The notes under the pieces: model-generated | Seen by the model: the letters and a program-made list of their open reading frames with translations, nothing else | The model's database searches: none | What the model was told of the DNA's origin: nothing | Part shown: positions 35,757 to 45,150 of the stretch, one piece after another | Layout: each line of letters starts with the position of its first letter | Position numbering within the stretch: the stretch's first letter is position 1 | Program-made: the position numbers and the translations under genes | NCBI RefSeq assembly: GCF_004216775.1 | Contig: NZ_SGXF01000002.1 | Coordinates: forward strand, 186,001 to 250,000 | Direction of reading: 5' to 3' | DNA: 64,000 nt | DNA from: Cuneatibacter caecimuris | Lineage (GTDB): Bacteria; Bacillota; Clostridia; Lachnospirales; Lachnospiraceae

Positions 35757-35906
35757 CTATTTGTCTTTTCTTCTAAGATCAGCCGAAGAAACAATAGCAT
35801 ATATGATTGTGCCCATAAGAATCAATGCCGCAACCGGATACAGCAATCTGATTGCAAAAAAGTCTCTATGGCAAGAATCAAAAATAATAACATCTCCTCC
35901 ATTCAT
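35757..35906 (-). CDS. possible 49-aa membrane peptide or gene remnant
   Basis: An ATG at 35906 opens 49 codons ending in TAG. The middle is one membrane helix (LLYPVAALILMGTIIYAIV) with a basic tail (LRRKDK). No good ribosome site is seen. It could be the end of a lost membrane protein. The rest of the 490-bp gap contains only repeat copy A3. Confidence 0.25.
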   Translation of the reverse strand: MNGGDVIIFDSCHRDFFAIRLLYPVAALILMGTIIYAIVSSADLRRKDK

Positions 35907-36019
35907 GAAATCAGTCTTCTTCACCTGATATGGACACGCTCTCTTACAAATTTAGCGTGTCAGTCAATCAAAAGTTCTTCTTTATATTTTATCATATCTG
36001 GGAAACCAAGTCCACCACA

Positions 36020-36098
36020 TTATATTTCCTTAACGCATAGTGTTCATCCCCCTGAGAGGTTTGATGCATAGGAAACACGGTTTTCCATGCAACAATAA
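36020..36098 (+). repeat. family A repeat, copy 3 (diverged)
   Basis: ATATTTCCTTAACGCATAGTG and ATCCCCCTGAG align with copy 1, and the terminal stem TTGATGCATAGGAAA...TTTTCCATGCAACAA is still partly paired. It stands just after the CD3324-regulator stop on the minus strand. Confidence 0.65.
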
Positions 36099-36114
36099 AG
36101 AACCGCCGACTGGT

Positions 36115-36420
36115 TCAGTGCGGCAGCTCTTCCTTCTGGATTTCAACAGTATTCTTTTTCTGCTGCCCCACGATACGCTGTATGCTTTTCAGGGACAAAT
36201 AATATTTTTCTGCAAGGGCCTCCGTATGCATGCCAGACAGGTAATCTCTGTAAATCTGCATATTTCTTTCGCGCAGCTCTTTGCGCGTAGAGGTCCCTGT
36301 ACCCCAGCCCTTTTTGTTTTCGGAAACTCTGGGGATATAGATAAATTCTCCGTCCACATACTCCTGCACTTCTTCCAGCAGTTTCTGCGGCAATATGTGT
36401 GCTGCTTTTTTATAGCCCAT
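36115..36420 (-). CDS. CD3324-family HTH regulator
   Basis: 101 aa. Begins with MGYKKAAHILPQKLLEEVQE and GEFIYIPRVSENKKGWGTGT, and has a helix-turn-helix EALAEKYYLSLKSIQRIVG near the end, the pattern of the CD3324 family of small clostridial DNA-binding proteins. No target is known. AAGGAG precedes the ATG. It might regulate the HipA-like gene 490 bp downstream, but that is inference. Confidence 0.78.
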   Translation of the reverse strand: MGYKKAAHILPQKLLEEVQEYVDGEFIYIPRVSENKKGWGTGTSTRKELRERNMQIYRDYLSGMHTEALAEKYYLSLKSIQRIVGQQKKNTVEIQKEELPH

Positions 36421-36596
36421 CCTGTGCTCCTTACATTTCTTATTTCTTCAGGAACAGCAATGACCGTACGGCAACACCTCTTTTTATGATTTACCGGTTG
36501 CGACAGCCATGCCTACGCAGCCTTTGTTATCGGATTGAGCATAAACGTTCTTCCCTCCCTCAAAAATAATGAAGAAATTATATCACAAAAAGTGAA

Positions 36597-36645
36597 CCGG
36601 GAAAACCTCATTTTTCTTTTATAATCGAAAATGAGGTTTTCCCGG
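36597..36645 (-). terminator. 18-bp stem-loop ending the tepA-to-MBL operon
   Basis: CCGGGAAAACCTCATTTT (36597-36614) pairs perfectly with 36628-36645. It stands 8 bp after the MBL stop. On the minus strand it is followed by GGTTCACTTTTTG, a displaced T tract. Confidence 0.75.
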
Positions 36646-36652
36646 ATTCCCT

Positions 36653-37516
36653 TCAGCTTTGTCTGTAAATATAGCTTTCTCCCAGCTTTAGGATATGATA
36701 TCTCCGCTCAGGGTACAGCCGTTCCATATAGCCTGCAAAGACCAGCGGATCCTCCCCGTTGCCTTTCATCATATCAAAATGTGTGGGAATTGTCAGGTCC
36801 GCGCCGATGCATTCCGCAAAATGGGCGGCCTCCTGAGGGTTCATATTGCCGACCAGCCCCTGGGCCTCCCGCAGCCAGTCCCTGCCGTTAATGGGCAGAA
36901 ATGCCACGGATATGGGTTTTTCCAGAAGCCGCAGGCTGTCGATCACAGGGTCCGCCGCTACCAGATCGCCTCCGTGAAACAGAACTATTTCCCCGCAGTA
37001 AAATACATAGCCAAGGGCCAGGGAATTTCCCTCTTCATCCCAGGCATAGCTGTCATGGGGAACCGCGAGAGGGAGCAGGCGGATGCCTCCTTTCAGGACA
37101 ATCTCTTCATCCTGTCTGGCGCCCAAAACGGATTTTTCCGGAATTCCCGCCGCGGCCAGCTTTTCCCTATAAGGCGCGGGGACGATAAAAACCGTATCCT
37201 TCCGGGCCTGATACATTCCTGTCAAAGTATCCATATTCAGATGATCCAGGTGGTCATGGGTACAGAGCACATAATCCGCAGGCAATTCCGCCTCCGGCGG
37301 AAACGGCGCTTCAAAATTCTTTCTGCTTTGCCCCTGGTCATCCTTGACAGGAGCCAGCACCGGGTCCACAACGCAGACTGTTTCTCCATATTTAATGATC
37401 ATCCCGCACTGGCCGATATACCAGAAGGCTGCTTCCTCCGGGGAAAGATTCCAGCCAGCAACCTGCCGGATCAGACTGCCGCCGCTGCAGTACCATTTTT
37501 TATTCATTTCATCCAT
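36653..37516 (-). CDS. metallo-beta-lactamase-fold hydrolase (UlaG-like)
   Basis: 287 aa. The metal motif THDHLDHL (around residue 86), a further His in AVPHDSYA, HGGDLVAADP and the final PTHFDMM define an MBL hydrolase close to UlaG, the L-ascorbate-6-phosphate lactonase. No ascorbate PTS genes are nearby, so the substrate is open. It is the last gene of a long minus-strand run, 42 bp after the nitroreductase gene. ATG with GAGGG upstream. Confidence 0.85.
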   Translation of the reverse strand: MDEMNKKWYCSGGSLIRQVAGWNLSPEEAAFWYIGQCGMIIKYGETVCVVDPVLAPVKDDQGQSRKNFEAPFPPEAELPADYVLCTHDHLDHLNMDTLTGMYQARKDTVFIVPAPYREKLAAAGIPEKSVLGARQDEEIVLKGGIRLLPLAVPHDSYAWDEEGNSLALGYVFYCGEIVLFHGGDLVAADPVIDSLRLLEKPISVAFLPINGRDWLREAQGLVGNMNPQEAAHFAECIGADLTIPTHFDMMKGNGEDPLVFAGYMERLYPERRYHILKLGESYIYRQS

Positions 37517-37558
37517 CCGCGTTCCCTCTTCTGTTCACTGCCGGAAAAGCAGTCTGCT

Positions 37559-38077
37559 TTATTCTACATAATTTACAGTTCCAGCACTGCGGGGCTTATC
37601 AGCCGGCGTCTCCGCCGCGTAGCCCAACGCCGCCATGCCCCACACCACATGAGTATCTGGCACGCCATATTCCTCCAGCACGCCGCGCACTGCCGGCTCG
37701 TCGCAGATCCCCCTGGCCTGATTGATCCACACGGAACCGATCCCGAGAGAGTGCGCTGCCAGGAAAATATTTTCCATGGCGCAGCCCGTATCCAGCTGGC
37801 CGTTGGCATTGTCCCTGTCAGCTGCTACTAAAATCATTGTATCAGGCTCGTAGCAGTTATATGCGGCATTTCCCAACACCCCGCCGATGGCGGCTGCCAG
37901 CTTCTGAATCTTCTCCCTGCTGCGGATCACCGTGAAATGCCAGCTCTGCCGGTTCATGGCGCTGGGCGCATAAACCGCAGCTTCCACAATCTGTTCCAGC
38001 TCTTTTGCGCTGATATGTTGGTCTGTAAATTTCCGTACACTTCTTCTTGTCACAATATTCTGCATCACTTCATTCAT
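37559..38077 (-). CDS. nitroreductase-family FMN oxidoreductase
   Basis: 172 aa. The FMN-binding start NIVTRRSVRKFTDQHIS, AAVYAPSAMNRQSWHFTVI and SLGIGSVWINQARG are family hallmarks. It reduces nitroaromatics, quinones or flavins using NAD(P)H; the natural partner is unknown. Its start overlaps the end of the hydrogenase-like gene by 8 bp, so the two are coupled in translation and electrons may pass between them. Confidence 0.88.
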   Translation of the reverse strand: MNEVMQNIVTRRSVRKFTDQHISAKELEQIVEAAVYAPSAMNRQSWHFTVIRSREKIQKLAAAIGGVLGNAAYNCYEPDTMILVAADRDNANGQLDTGCAMENIFLAAHSLGIGSVWINQARGICDEPAVRGVLEEYGVPDTHVVWGMAALGYAAETPADKPRSAGTVNYVE

Positions 38078-39572
38078 GTTCTGATCCTCCCTGCCAGTTT
38101 TCTTCTTCCGGAATCTGCTGTTTTGCGGATGCAGAGTACTTCCTCACCTCTGCCGCTGCTTTCGGCACCTGCAGAATCGTCCCTGCCCCTGCCACACAGC
38201 CTCCGGGACAGCCCATCCCTTCAATCAGGCAGCCGTTCTTCTTACCGGCCTTTGCCAGCATCAGCATTTTCTTGCAGTCCGCCAGCCCTTCCGCGTGTTC
38301 TATTTTCACTTCTGTTCCGGGATAGTACTCCTGAATACATTTTTCAATGGCAGCCGCCACGCCTCCGGCTACGCCGTATCCCCGGCCCGCCCCTGTGGCG
38401 TCCTCCATTTCGTCCTCCGGCATGATGTCAAAATCAATCTCCTTCGCCGCAAACATACCATTCAGCTCTTCAAAAGTGATCACAAAATCCACATCCGAAC
38501 GCACGCTGGTACGGGATGCTTCCAGTTTTTTAGACGCGCAGGGGCCGATGAATACCACAAGGGCATCCGGATGTTTTTCTTTAATGGTACGGGCAGTAGC
38601 CACCATAGGCGTCAGCTCATTTGAAATATTGCTGATCATTTCCGGAAAATATTTCTTAGCCAGCACGGACCAGGACGGGCAGCAGGAAGTCAGAAGAAAC
38701 GGCAGTTCACCGGAAACCACTTTTTCCACATAGTGTTTTGCCTCTGCCATAGCCCCCATATCCGCGCCCAGGGCTACTTCATAGACGTCCGCGAAACCGA
38801 GATCCAGCAGCGCGGCCTTCACCCTGCCGGGCGTCGCCGCATCGCCAAACTGGCCCGCAAAAGCAGGGGCAATTTCCGCAATCACCTTTTTGCCGGTCTG
38901 CATTGCACGGATCAGCTGGAAAATCTGCGATTTATCGGCTATTGCTCCGAAAGGACAGCTGACCATACACATGCCGCAGGAAACACATTTATCATTATCA
39001 ATTTTAGCTCTTCCCAAATCGTCGCTGACAATGGCGTTCACCCCGCAGGCGTCCGCACAGGGGCGGCGCTTCCAGGCAATGGCGTCGTAAGGGCAGTGCT
39101 GCTTGCATTTGCCGCATTTAATGCATTTGCTCTGGTCGATATGGGATCTTCCGTCCACCATGGAAATGGCGCCTTTCGGGCATACTTCCATACAGGGGTG
39201 GGCCACGCAGCCCTTGCACTGGTCGCTTACTTCATATACGTTGTGCTCACAGGCGTTGCAGGCAGATGGTATCACCTGCATCAGCGGCGGTTCATAATAC
39301 TTTTCCGCAATATCGCTCTCTTCGATCCCCTGGGTGATATGTACCGGCTTATCCTCCGGCCTGAGGGACATCCCCATGGCCAAACGAAGCCGTTCTGATG
39401 CAATCGCCCGCTCACGATAGATACTCTCCCGATAGATCGGCACATCGCCCGGGGTGATCCGATATGGGATTTCTTCGATTCTTTTAATATCTTCCCCACT
39501 GTAAGCCAGCTTTGCAATTCCTGTAAAAACCTGTTTTCTCAATTTTCTCAGCGGCGTGTCTATCCCTCGCAT
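38070..39572 (-). CDS. [FeFe]-hydrogenase-like iron-sulfur protein (group B-like)
   Basis: 500 aa. The N-terminal half carries several 4Fe-4S motifs (CKGCVAHPCMEVCP, CIKCGKCKQHCPYDAI, CVSCGMCMVSCPFGAI). The C-terminal half has the three H-cluster motifs in form: LLTSCCPSWS, FIGPCASKKLEASR and GMGCPGGCVAGAG. L2 reads GPCASKK where active group A enzymes have MPCxxKK. It could evolve or consume H2, or be a sensory or electron-bifurcating relative. No maturase (HydEFG) is in the window. The protein has its own extended -10 promoter and precedes the nitroreductase. Confidence 0.8.
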   Translation of the reverse strand: MRGIDTPLRKLRKQVFTGIAKLAYSGEDIKRIEEIPYRITPGDVPIYRESIYRERAIASERLRLAMGMSLRPEDKPVHITQGIEESDIAEKYYEPPLMQVIPSACNACEHNVYEVSDQCKGCVAHPCMEVCPKGAISMVDGRSHIDQSKCIKCGKCKQHCPYDAIAWKRRPCADACGVNAIVSDDLGRAKIDNDKCVSCGMCMVSCPFGAIADKSQIFQLIRAMQTGKKVIAEIAPAFAGQFGDAATPGRVKAALLDLGFADVYEVALGADMGAMAEAKHYVEKVVSGELPFLLTSCCPSWSVLAKKYFPEMISNISNELTPMVATARTIKEKHPDALVVFIGPCASKKLEASRTSVRSDVDFVITFEELNGMFAAKEIDFDIMPEDEMEDATGAGRGYGVAGGVAAAIEKCIQEYYPGTEVKIEHAEGLADCKKMLMLAKAGKKNGCLIEGMGCPGGCVAGAGTILQVPKAAAEVRKYSASAKQQIPEEENWQGGSEHE

Positions 39573-39649
39573 ACATTGGCCCTCCTGTCTTTTATGGAGA
39601 AACAGCCCGCTCCCCCTTCGGGTGCAGGCTACATTCTCTGTTTGCTACC

Positions 39650-39658
39650 AGTATACCA
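39650..39658 (-). promoter_or_regulatory. extended -10 promoter of the hydrogenase-like gene
   Basis: On the minus strand TGGTATACT (39658-39650) is an extended -10 (TGn-TATACT). No good -35 exists. A stem (GCCTGC with GCGGGC) follows in the leader before AGGAGGG and the ATG. Read-through from murF-folD upstream remains possible. Confidence 0.5.
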
Positions 39659-39664
39659 CTTTTT

Positions 39665-41890
39665 TCAGGAAATTCCAGTAAATAATTTTTCCGCCGAGCG
39701 GATGCAGTTATCCATCAGCATTGCGATGGTCATGGGCCCCACGCCCCCCGGCACCGGCGTCACAGCTCCTGCCGCTCTGCGCGCCCTGACGGTATCCACA
39801 TCCCCGCAGAGCCGGTTGTTTTCGTCCCTGTGAATCCCTACGTCGATCACCGCGGCACCCGGCTTAATGTACTCTTCTGTAATCATCCTGGGTTTTCCCA
39901 CCGCCGCTACCAGGATATCCGCTTCCCGGCAGACCGCTTTCAGATCCTTTGTTCTGGAATGAGCCACAGTCACCGTGCCGTTCTCTCTTAAAAGCAGCAC
40001 GGCCATGGGTTTTCCCACAATATTGCTTCTGCCTACCACAACGCAGCGTTTTCCCTCTATGGCGACGCCGGAACGCTTCAGCAGCTGAATCACCCCTGCA
40101 GGCGTACAGGGCAGAAAGCCTGGTTCCCCGATCAGCATTTTTCCAACGCTCACCGGATGGAAGCCGTCCACATCCTTTTCCGGGCTGATGGCGTTAATCA
40201 CTGTTTTTTCGTCGATCTGGTCCGGCAGAGGCAGCTGCACCAGAATGCCGCTGCACTCCTTTCTTTCGTTCAGCTCCCGGATCAGTTCCAGCAATTCCTG
40301 TTCTGTGGTTTCTTCCGGCAGCTCATAGGACAAAGAACCGATTCCCACTTCTTCACAGGCGCGTTTTTTATTGCGCACGTATACGCTGGAGGCCGGGTCA
40401 GACCCCACCTGAATCACAGCCAGGTTCACCTGAATCCCTTTTTCTTTCAGCGACTGGGCCCTTTCTCTGCACTCCTCCTTAATCTGACGGGCAATGGCTT
40501 TACCGTCGATCTTCATACAGCGGCCTTCCAGCGCCTGTACCAGTTCCTCCAGATGCATCCCTCTGGATGCTTTCAGATACACGCAGTCCCCTCTCTGAAC
40601 CTGGGCCAGCAGCGCGGGTTTCGCCTCTTCTGTATCTTTAAAATTCATCACCCTCGCTCCGGACCCGGCTTTCAGCGCGGTCCGGCCGATCCGGGCCGCC
40701 AGCTCTCCTACCGTCATCACCAGATCCACCTTCAGTCCCGCCAGCTTCTCTCCTACTTCCTCATGATATCTGCCTGTATCCGGCCCCAGTTCCAGCATAT
40801 CTCCCAATACGGCAATCCGCCGTCCCTCACATGCCATATCCGCCAGGACGTTCAGCCCTGCCAGCATGGACGCGGGGCTGGCATTGTAGGTATCGTCCAG
40901 AATCTCCACGCCATTAGCCGCGGAGTACTGCAGCCTGCCGGCAAATCCGCGGAATTCCTTCAGCTTCTCCGCCGCGCACTCCACAGGAATTCCGAAATAA
41001 TCTGCCACTGCCAGAGCGATCAGCGCGTTGATCACATTATGCCTGCCGGGCACAGACAATTCTACCGGAAGGCTTTTCCCTTTGTATTTCATCATGAAGG
41101 AAACCCGGTCCTGCCTGGGCACAATTTCTTCCGCCCGATAATCGCAGTCCTCCCCCGTGCCGCAGAGGATTACAGGGAAACCTGCGCTTTCTTTATGGGC
41201 CCGGAGGATCGGATCGTCCCCGTTGAAAAACAACGGGTCCCCCGGCTTCATCCCTGCCGTAATTTTCATTTTCTCCCGGTATATATTATCCTGAGATCCC
41301 AGAAGCTCGATATGGGCTACGCCAATATTGGTCACAACAGCCGCGTTTACCCCGGAAATTCCGGCGATCACTTCCATCTCTCCCGGTTCGCCGATCCCCA
41401 GCTCCAGCACCGCGACCTCATCCTCCGGGCCAATCTCCGAAAGAGTGATAGGCACGCCGATCTGGCTGTTTAAATTCTTTGCCGTTTTAAACACCCGCTT
41501 CCCGGCGGACAATGCCGCGGCAATCATCTCCCGGGTGGTGGTTTTTCCCACGCTGCCCGTAACGCCCACCGCCGGAACCGCTGATTTTTTCCTGCATAGC
41601 GCGCCGATTTTCTGCATGGCCTTCACGGTATCCTCCACCGCGATCCAGGCCTTGCCGGAAGAATCTTTCATCTCTTTATGCCTGCTGGTCAGCGCCGCTG
41701 ACGCTCCTGCTTCCAGAGCCGCCTTTATCATCTCATGAGAATCCACACGGGCGCCGATGACAGGGACAAACAAATCCCCTTCCTGCACCGTGCGGGAATC
41801 TGTGCAGAGATGCAGACAGATGGTCTCCGGGTTTCCGCAGAGCACCTTTCCCCCTGCCGCCTCCGCAATTTCTCTTACTGTAAGCCTCAT
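39665..41890 (-). CDS. MurF-FolD in-frame fusion
   Basis: 741 aa. Residues 1-458 are a complete MurF (UDP-MurNAc-tripeptide D-alanyl-D-alanine ligase): P-loop GVTGSVGKTTTREMI, AKNLNSQIGVP, GRHNVINALIALAVADYFG, ILDDTYNASPASML and GDMLELG. Residues 459-741 are a complete FolD: YVRNKKRACEE with the catalytic Tyr/Lys, GILVQLPLPDQI, FLPCTPAGVI, VVGRSNIVGKPMA, and VTPVPGGVGPMTIAMLMDN. The join is ALEGRC then MKIDGKA, with no stop and no linker. An ATG (40516) with GGAAGG 7 bp upstream lies at the join, so a free FolD may also be made. It overlaps murE by 4 bp (ATGA). A missing stop through sequencing error cannot be excluded. Confidence 0.88.
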   Translation of the reverse strand: MRLTVREIAEAAGGKVLCGNPETICLHLCTDSRTVQEGDLFVPVIGARVDSHEMIKAALEAGASAALTSRHKEMKDSSGKAWIAVEDTVKAMQKIGALCRKKSAVPAVGVTGSVGKTTTREMIAAALSAGKRVFKTAKNLNSQIGVPITLSEIGPEDEVAVLELGIGEPGEMEVIAGISGVNAAVVTNIGVAHIELLGSQDNIYREKMKITAGMKPGDPLFFNGDDPILRAHKESAGFPVILCGTGEDCDYRAEEIVPRQDRVSFMMKYKGKSLPVELSVPGRHNVINALIALAVADYFGIPVECAAEKLKEFRGFAGRLQYSAANGVEILDDTYNASPASMLAGLNVLADMACEGRRIAVLGDMLELGPDTGRYHEEVGEKLAGLKVDLVMTVGELAARIGRTALKAGSGARVMNFKDTEEAKPALLAQVQRGDCVYLKASRGMHLEELVQALEGRCMKIDGKAIARQIKEECRERAQSLKEKGIQVNLAVIQVGSDPASSVYVRNKKRACEEVGIGSLSYELPEETTEQELLELIRELNERKECSGILVQLPLPDQIDEKTVINAISPEKDVDGFHPVSVGKMLIGEPGFLPCTPAGVIQLLKRSGVAIEGKRCVVVGRSNIVGKPMAVLLLRENGTVTVAHSRTKDLKAVCREADILVAAVGKPRMITEEYIKPGAAVIDVGIHRDENNRLCGDVDTVRARRAAGAVTPVPGGVGPMTIAMLMDNCIRSAEKLFTGIS

Positions 41891-43428
41891 GTATTTCTCC
41901 TTTCTTCCTGACAGATTTCTTTCACCAGCGCGTGTTCTGAAAACGGCCGGCGGATTCCTCCTGTCTCCTGATAATCTTCATGTCCTTTTCCCGCCAGCAG
42001 GATCACATCGCCCCTTTTGGCGTTGGTCAGCGCATACCGGATCGCATCCTTTCTGTCCGGAATTACCCGGTAAAATCCGCTGCCTCTATGTATGCCGGAC
42101 AAAATCTCCCCGATAATCTGTTTCGGGTCCTCAGTCCGGGAATTGTCTTCTGTAATAATGCTCAAGTCCGCGAAGCGGGCGCTGACCTCCCCCATCTGCT
42201 CCCGCCGTTCGTGATCCCGGTCCCCGCCGCAGCCAAACAGACAGACCAGACGTCTGGGACTGTAAGACCTGAGCGTACAGAGCACGGACTGCAGGCTCAC
42301 AGCATTGTGGGCATAGTCAATGAGGACTGTTTTCGTCTCATCCTGCCACACCACTTCTGTCCTGCCTTTGATTCTGACGTCCTCCAGAGCCTTCTGAACG
42401 TCCTCCGGCCTGACGCCGCATTCCAGCGCGCAGGACGCCGCCAGCAACGCGTTTTGAACAGAAAAGCGGCCCGGCAGGGGCGTTCTGCATTCCATTTTTC
42501 CAAACCTTCCGGTGATCCAGAAGCGGACCCCGAACACGCCGGGTTCTCTCCAGAGCCGGATCTGACTGGCTCTGTAATCCGCTCTTCCAAACACCTGAAG
42601 CCTTCTGGCGTAGTCGCAGAGATGCCCTTTTTCCGGCTCCGTCCTGGCCACCAGCGGAACTCCCGAAAATGCCTGGGACATTTCATCCGCATACCGGTCG
42701 TCCCCATTGAGCAGAGCCCTGCGGCTCTGGCCGAACAATTTCATCTTACAGGCTTTATATTCATTGAAATCTGCATGCTCCCCTGCGCCGATATGGTCCG
42801 GCGACAGGTTGGTATAGATGCCCCAGGCAAAACGGATGCCTGCTGTCCGCTGCTGTTTCAGGGCCTGAGAAGACACCTCCATCACCACATGGGTACAGCC
42901 CTCCCGCACCATTTCCGCCAGCAGCTCCTGCAGCAGCAGGGCGCCGGGCGTGGTATTGCGCAGGCTCCTGTGCTCTCTGCCGGTCCAGACGCCGTTTGTC
43001 CCGATCAGTCCGGTTTTTCTGCCGCTTCTCTCCAGAATTCCGCGGAGCATAAAAGCAGTGGTGGTCTTTCCCTTTGTCCCTGTAATGCCTATAATCTCCA
43101 GCCGCTCTGCCGGACGGCCGTTCCAGGCGGCCGCCAGATCCGCCAGCGCCGCCCGGACATCTTCTGTTTCTATCAGCGCGGAGCCGGGTTCCCGCCAGTT
43201 TTTTTTCAGCAGCCCGCACAATTCCGGCCCGGCCACAATGCAGGCCGCCCCTCTGCCAGCCGCTTCTCTGGCATAATCCTCCCCGCCTTCACAAGGGCCG
43301 GACAGGCATACAAAGATCCCGTCCGGCTCTGTTTTTCTCGAATCATCTGTCACGGATGATATGTATCTCCGGTCATTTCCCTTTATCACCTTGTAAGAAA
43401 ACTGCGTCCGCAATTCTCTAAAGGTCAT
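41887..43428 (-). CDS. murE: UDP-N-acetylmuramyl-tripeptide synthetase
   Basis: 513 aa. P-loop GITGTKGKTTTAFML, then TTPGALLLQELLAEMVREG, HVVMEVSSQAL and the C-terminal ITEDNSRTEDPKQI, where the specificity motif is DNSR in place of the DNPR typical of meso-diaminopimelate enzymes. The amino acid used is most likely meso-diaminopimelate, but DNSR makes this uncertain. It begins 32 bp after fhs and overlaps murF-folD by 4 bp, so wall precursor ligases sit in a one-carbon operon. Confidence 0.94.
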   Translation of the reverse strand: MTFRELRTQFSYKVIKGNDRRYISSVTDDSRKTEPDGIFVCLSGPCEGGEDYAREAAGRGAACIVAGPELCGLLKKNWREPGSALIETEDVRAALADLAAAWNGRPAERLEIIGITGTKGKTTTAFMLRGILERSGRKTGLIGTNGVWTGREHRSLRNTTPGALLLQELLAEMVREGCTHVVMEVSSQALKQQRTAGIRFAWGIYTNLSPDHIGAGEHADFNEYKACKMKLFGQSRRALLNGDDRYADEMSQAFSGVPLVARTEPEKGHLCDYARRLQVFGRADYRASQIRLWREPGVFGVRFWITGRFGKMECRTPLPGRFSVQNALLAASCALECGVRPEDVQKALEDVRIKGRTEVVWQDETKTVLIDYAHNAVSLQSVLCTLRSYSPRRLVCLFGCGGDRDHERREQMGEVSARFADLSIITEDNSRTEDPKQIIGEILSGIHRGSGFYRVIPDRKDAIRYALTNAKRGDVILLAGKGHEDYQETGGIRRPFSEHALVKEICQEERRNT

Positions 43429-43460
43429 TTTACTACCTGCCTTTTCCTCAAATTCTACAA

Positions 43461-45131
43461 TCAGAAAAGTCCTGTAATCCTGCCGCTGTCATCCACATCA
43501 ATGCCGAAGGCAGCCGGAGTCTTGGGAAGCCCTGGCATGGTCATGATATTTCCGGTCAGCGCCACAATAAATCCAGCGCCCGCGCTCACATATACCTCGC
43601 GGATCGTGATATCAAAGCCGGTGGGACGCCCCAGCCTGGAAGCGTCGTCTGACAGAGAATACTGGTTTTTCGCCATGCAGACGGGCAGATTGCCAAAGCC
43701 CAGCTCTTCTAAGCGTGCCAGCATCCGGGAAGCCGCAGGCGCGTATACTACGTTGTCCGCGCCGTAAATTTCTCTGGCAATGGTCCCAATCTTGGCTTTC
43801 AGCGGGAGATCCAGCTCGTAGAGAGGATGGTAATGGCTTTCCTTACTCTGCAAAGTCTCCAGCACCTTTTCAGCCAGAGCCATGCCGCCTTCCCCGCCTT
43901 TTGCCCAGACTTCGGACAGTGCGAATTCGCAGCCCCTCTCCTGGCAGAAATCTCTGATAAATTCATACTCCGCCTGGGTATCAGTGGCAAAGGCGTTCAG
44001 CGTCACTACCACAGGAACCCCGAATTTCTGCAGGTTTTCAATATGCTTTTCCAGATTTACGATCCCCTTTGCCAGCGCATCCAGATTTTCCTTTGCCAGC
44101 TCCTGTTTAGGCACGCCGCCGTTGTATTTCAGCGCTCTCACTGTGGCCACCAGCACCACTGCGTCCGGCTTTAATCCGGATTTGCGGCATTTAATATCGA
44201 AGAATTTCTCAGCCCCCAGATCCGCGCCGAACCCTGCCTCTGTGATCACGATATCCGCCAGCTTCAACGCAGTCTTAGTAGCGCGCACGCTGTTGCACCC
44301 ATGGGCGATGTTGGCGAACGGCCCTCCGTGAACCAACGCAGGCGTGTGTTCCAGCGTCTGGATCAGGTTCGGCTTAATGGCGTCCTTTAAGAGGGCCGCC
44401 ATCGCGCCCACCGCATTCAGCTGTGCGGCGGTTACAGGCTCTCCGCTTACAGTATATGCAGCAATGATCTTTCCCAGTCTTTCTTTCAGGTCTGCCATAT
44501 CATTTGCCAGGCAGAGAATCGCCATAATTTCTGAGGCAACGGTAATCACAAAATGGTCTTCACGCACATACCCGTCCGCTTTGGCGCCCAGGCCTACCAC
44601 CACATTGCGCAGCACCCGGTCGTTCATGTCCAGGCAGCGCTTCCACACAATCTGCCTGGTGTCGATGTTCAGGGCGTTCCCCTGCTGGATATGGTTGTCC
44701 AGCATAGCCGCCAGCAGGTTGTTGGCGGAAGTGATGGCATGGAAATCTCCGGTAAAGTGGAGATTCAGGTCCTCCATGGGAACCACCTGGGCGTAGCCGC
44801 CGCCGGCCGCGCCGCCCTTGATGCCGAAGCAGGGGCCCAGCGAAGGTTCCCGCAGACAGATCATGGCCTTCTGATTCAGCTTCGCCATGGCCTGGCCCAG
44901 CCCCACGCTGGTAGTTGTCTTCCCCTCTCCTGCCGGAGTAGGATTGATGGCTGTCACCAGCACCAGCTTACCGTCAGGCCGGTCCTTTACCTCTTCCCAG
45001 AGCTCATCCGACAGCTTTGCCTTGTACTTTCCGTACAGTTCCAGGTCGTCCCCGCTGATTCCATAAGGGGCAGCGACCTCTGTAATCGGAATCATCTGCG
45101 CCTCCTGTGCAATTTGAATATCTGTTTTCAT
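43461..45131 (-). CDS. fhs: formate-tetrahydrofolate ligase
   Basis: 556 aa. Typical motifs include [18 protein letters not shown] (nucleotide loop), [50 protein letters not shown] and [12 protein letters not shown]. It joins formate to tetrahydrofolate with ATP, the second step of the methyl branch of the Wood-Ljungdahl pathway. FolD, which acts next, is encoded two genes downstream in fusion with MurF. ATG 45131 is chosen: GGAGG lies 8 bp upstream, while the frame upstream has none. 19 bp after ftsK. Confidence 0.95.
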   Translation of the reverse strand: MKTDIQIAQEAQMIPITEVAAPYGISGDDLELYGKYKAKLSDELWEEVKDRPDGKLVLVTAINPTPAGEGKTTTSVGLGQAMAKLNQKAMICLREPSLGPCFGIKGGAAGGGYAQVVPMEDLNLHFTGDFHAITSANNLLAAMLDNHIQQGNALNIDTRQIVWKRCLDMNDRVLRNVVVGLGAKADGYVREDHFVITVASEIMAILCLANDMADLKERLGKIIAAYTVSGEPVTAAQLNAVGAMAALLKDAIKPNLIQTLEHTPALVHGGPFANIAHGCNSVRATKTALKLADIVITEAGFGADLGAEKFFDIKCRKSGLKPDAVVLVATVRALKYNGGVPKQELAKENLDALAKGIVNLEKHIENLQKFGVPVVVTLNAFATDTQAEYEFIRDFCQERGCEFALSEVWAKGGEGGMALAEKVLETLQSKESHYHPLYELDLPLKAKIGTIAREIYGADNVVYAPAASRMLARLEELGFGNLPVCMAKNQYSLSDDASRLGRPTGFDITIREVYVSAGAGFIVALTGNIMTMPGLPKTPAAFGIDVDDSGRITGLF

Positions 45132-45150
45132 CTTCTGAACCTCCATATGA

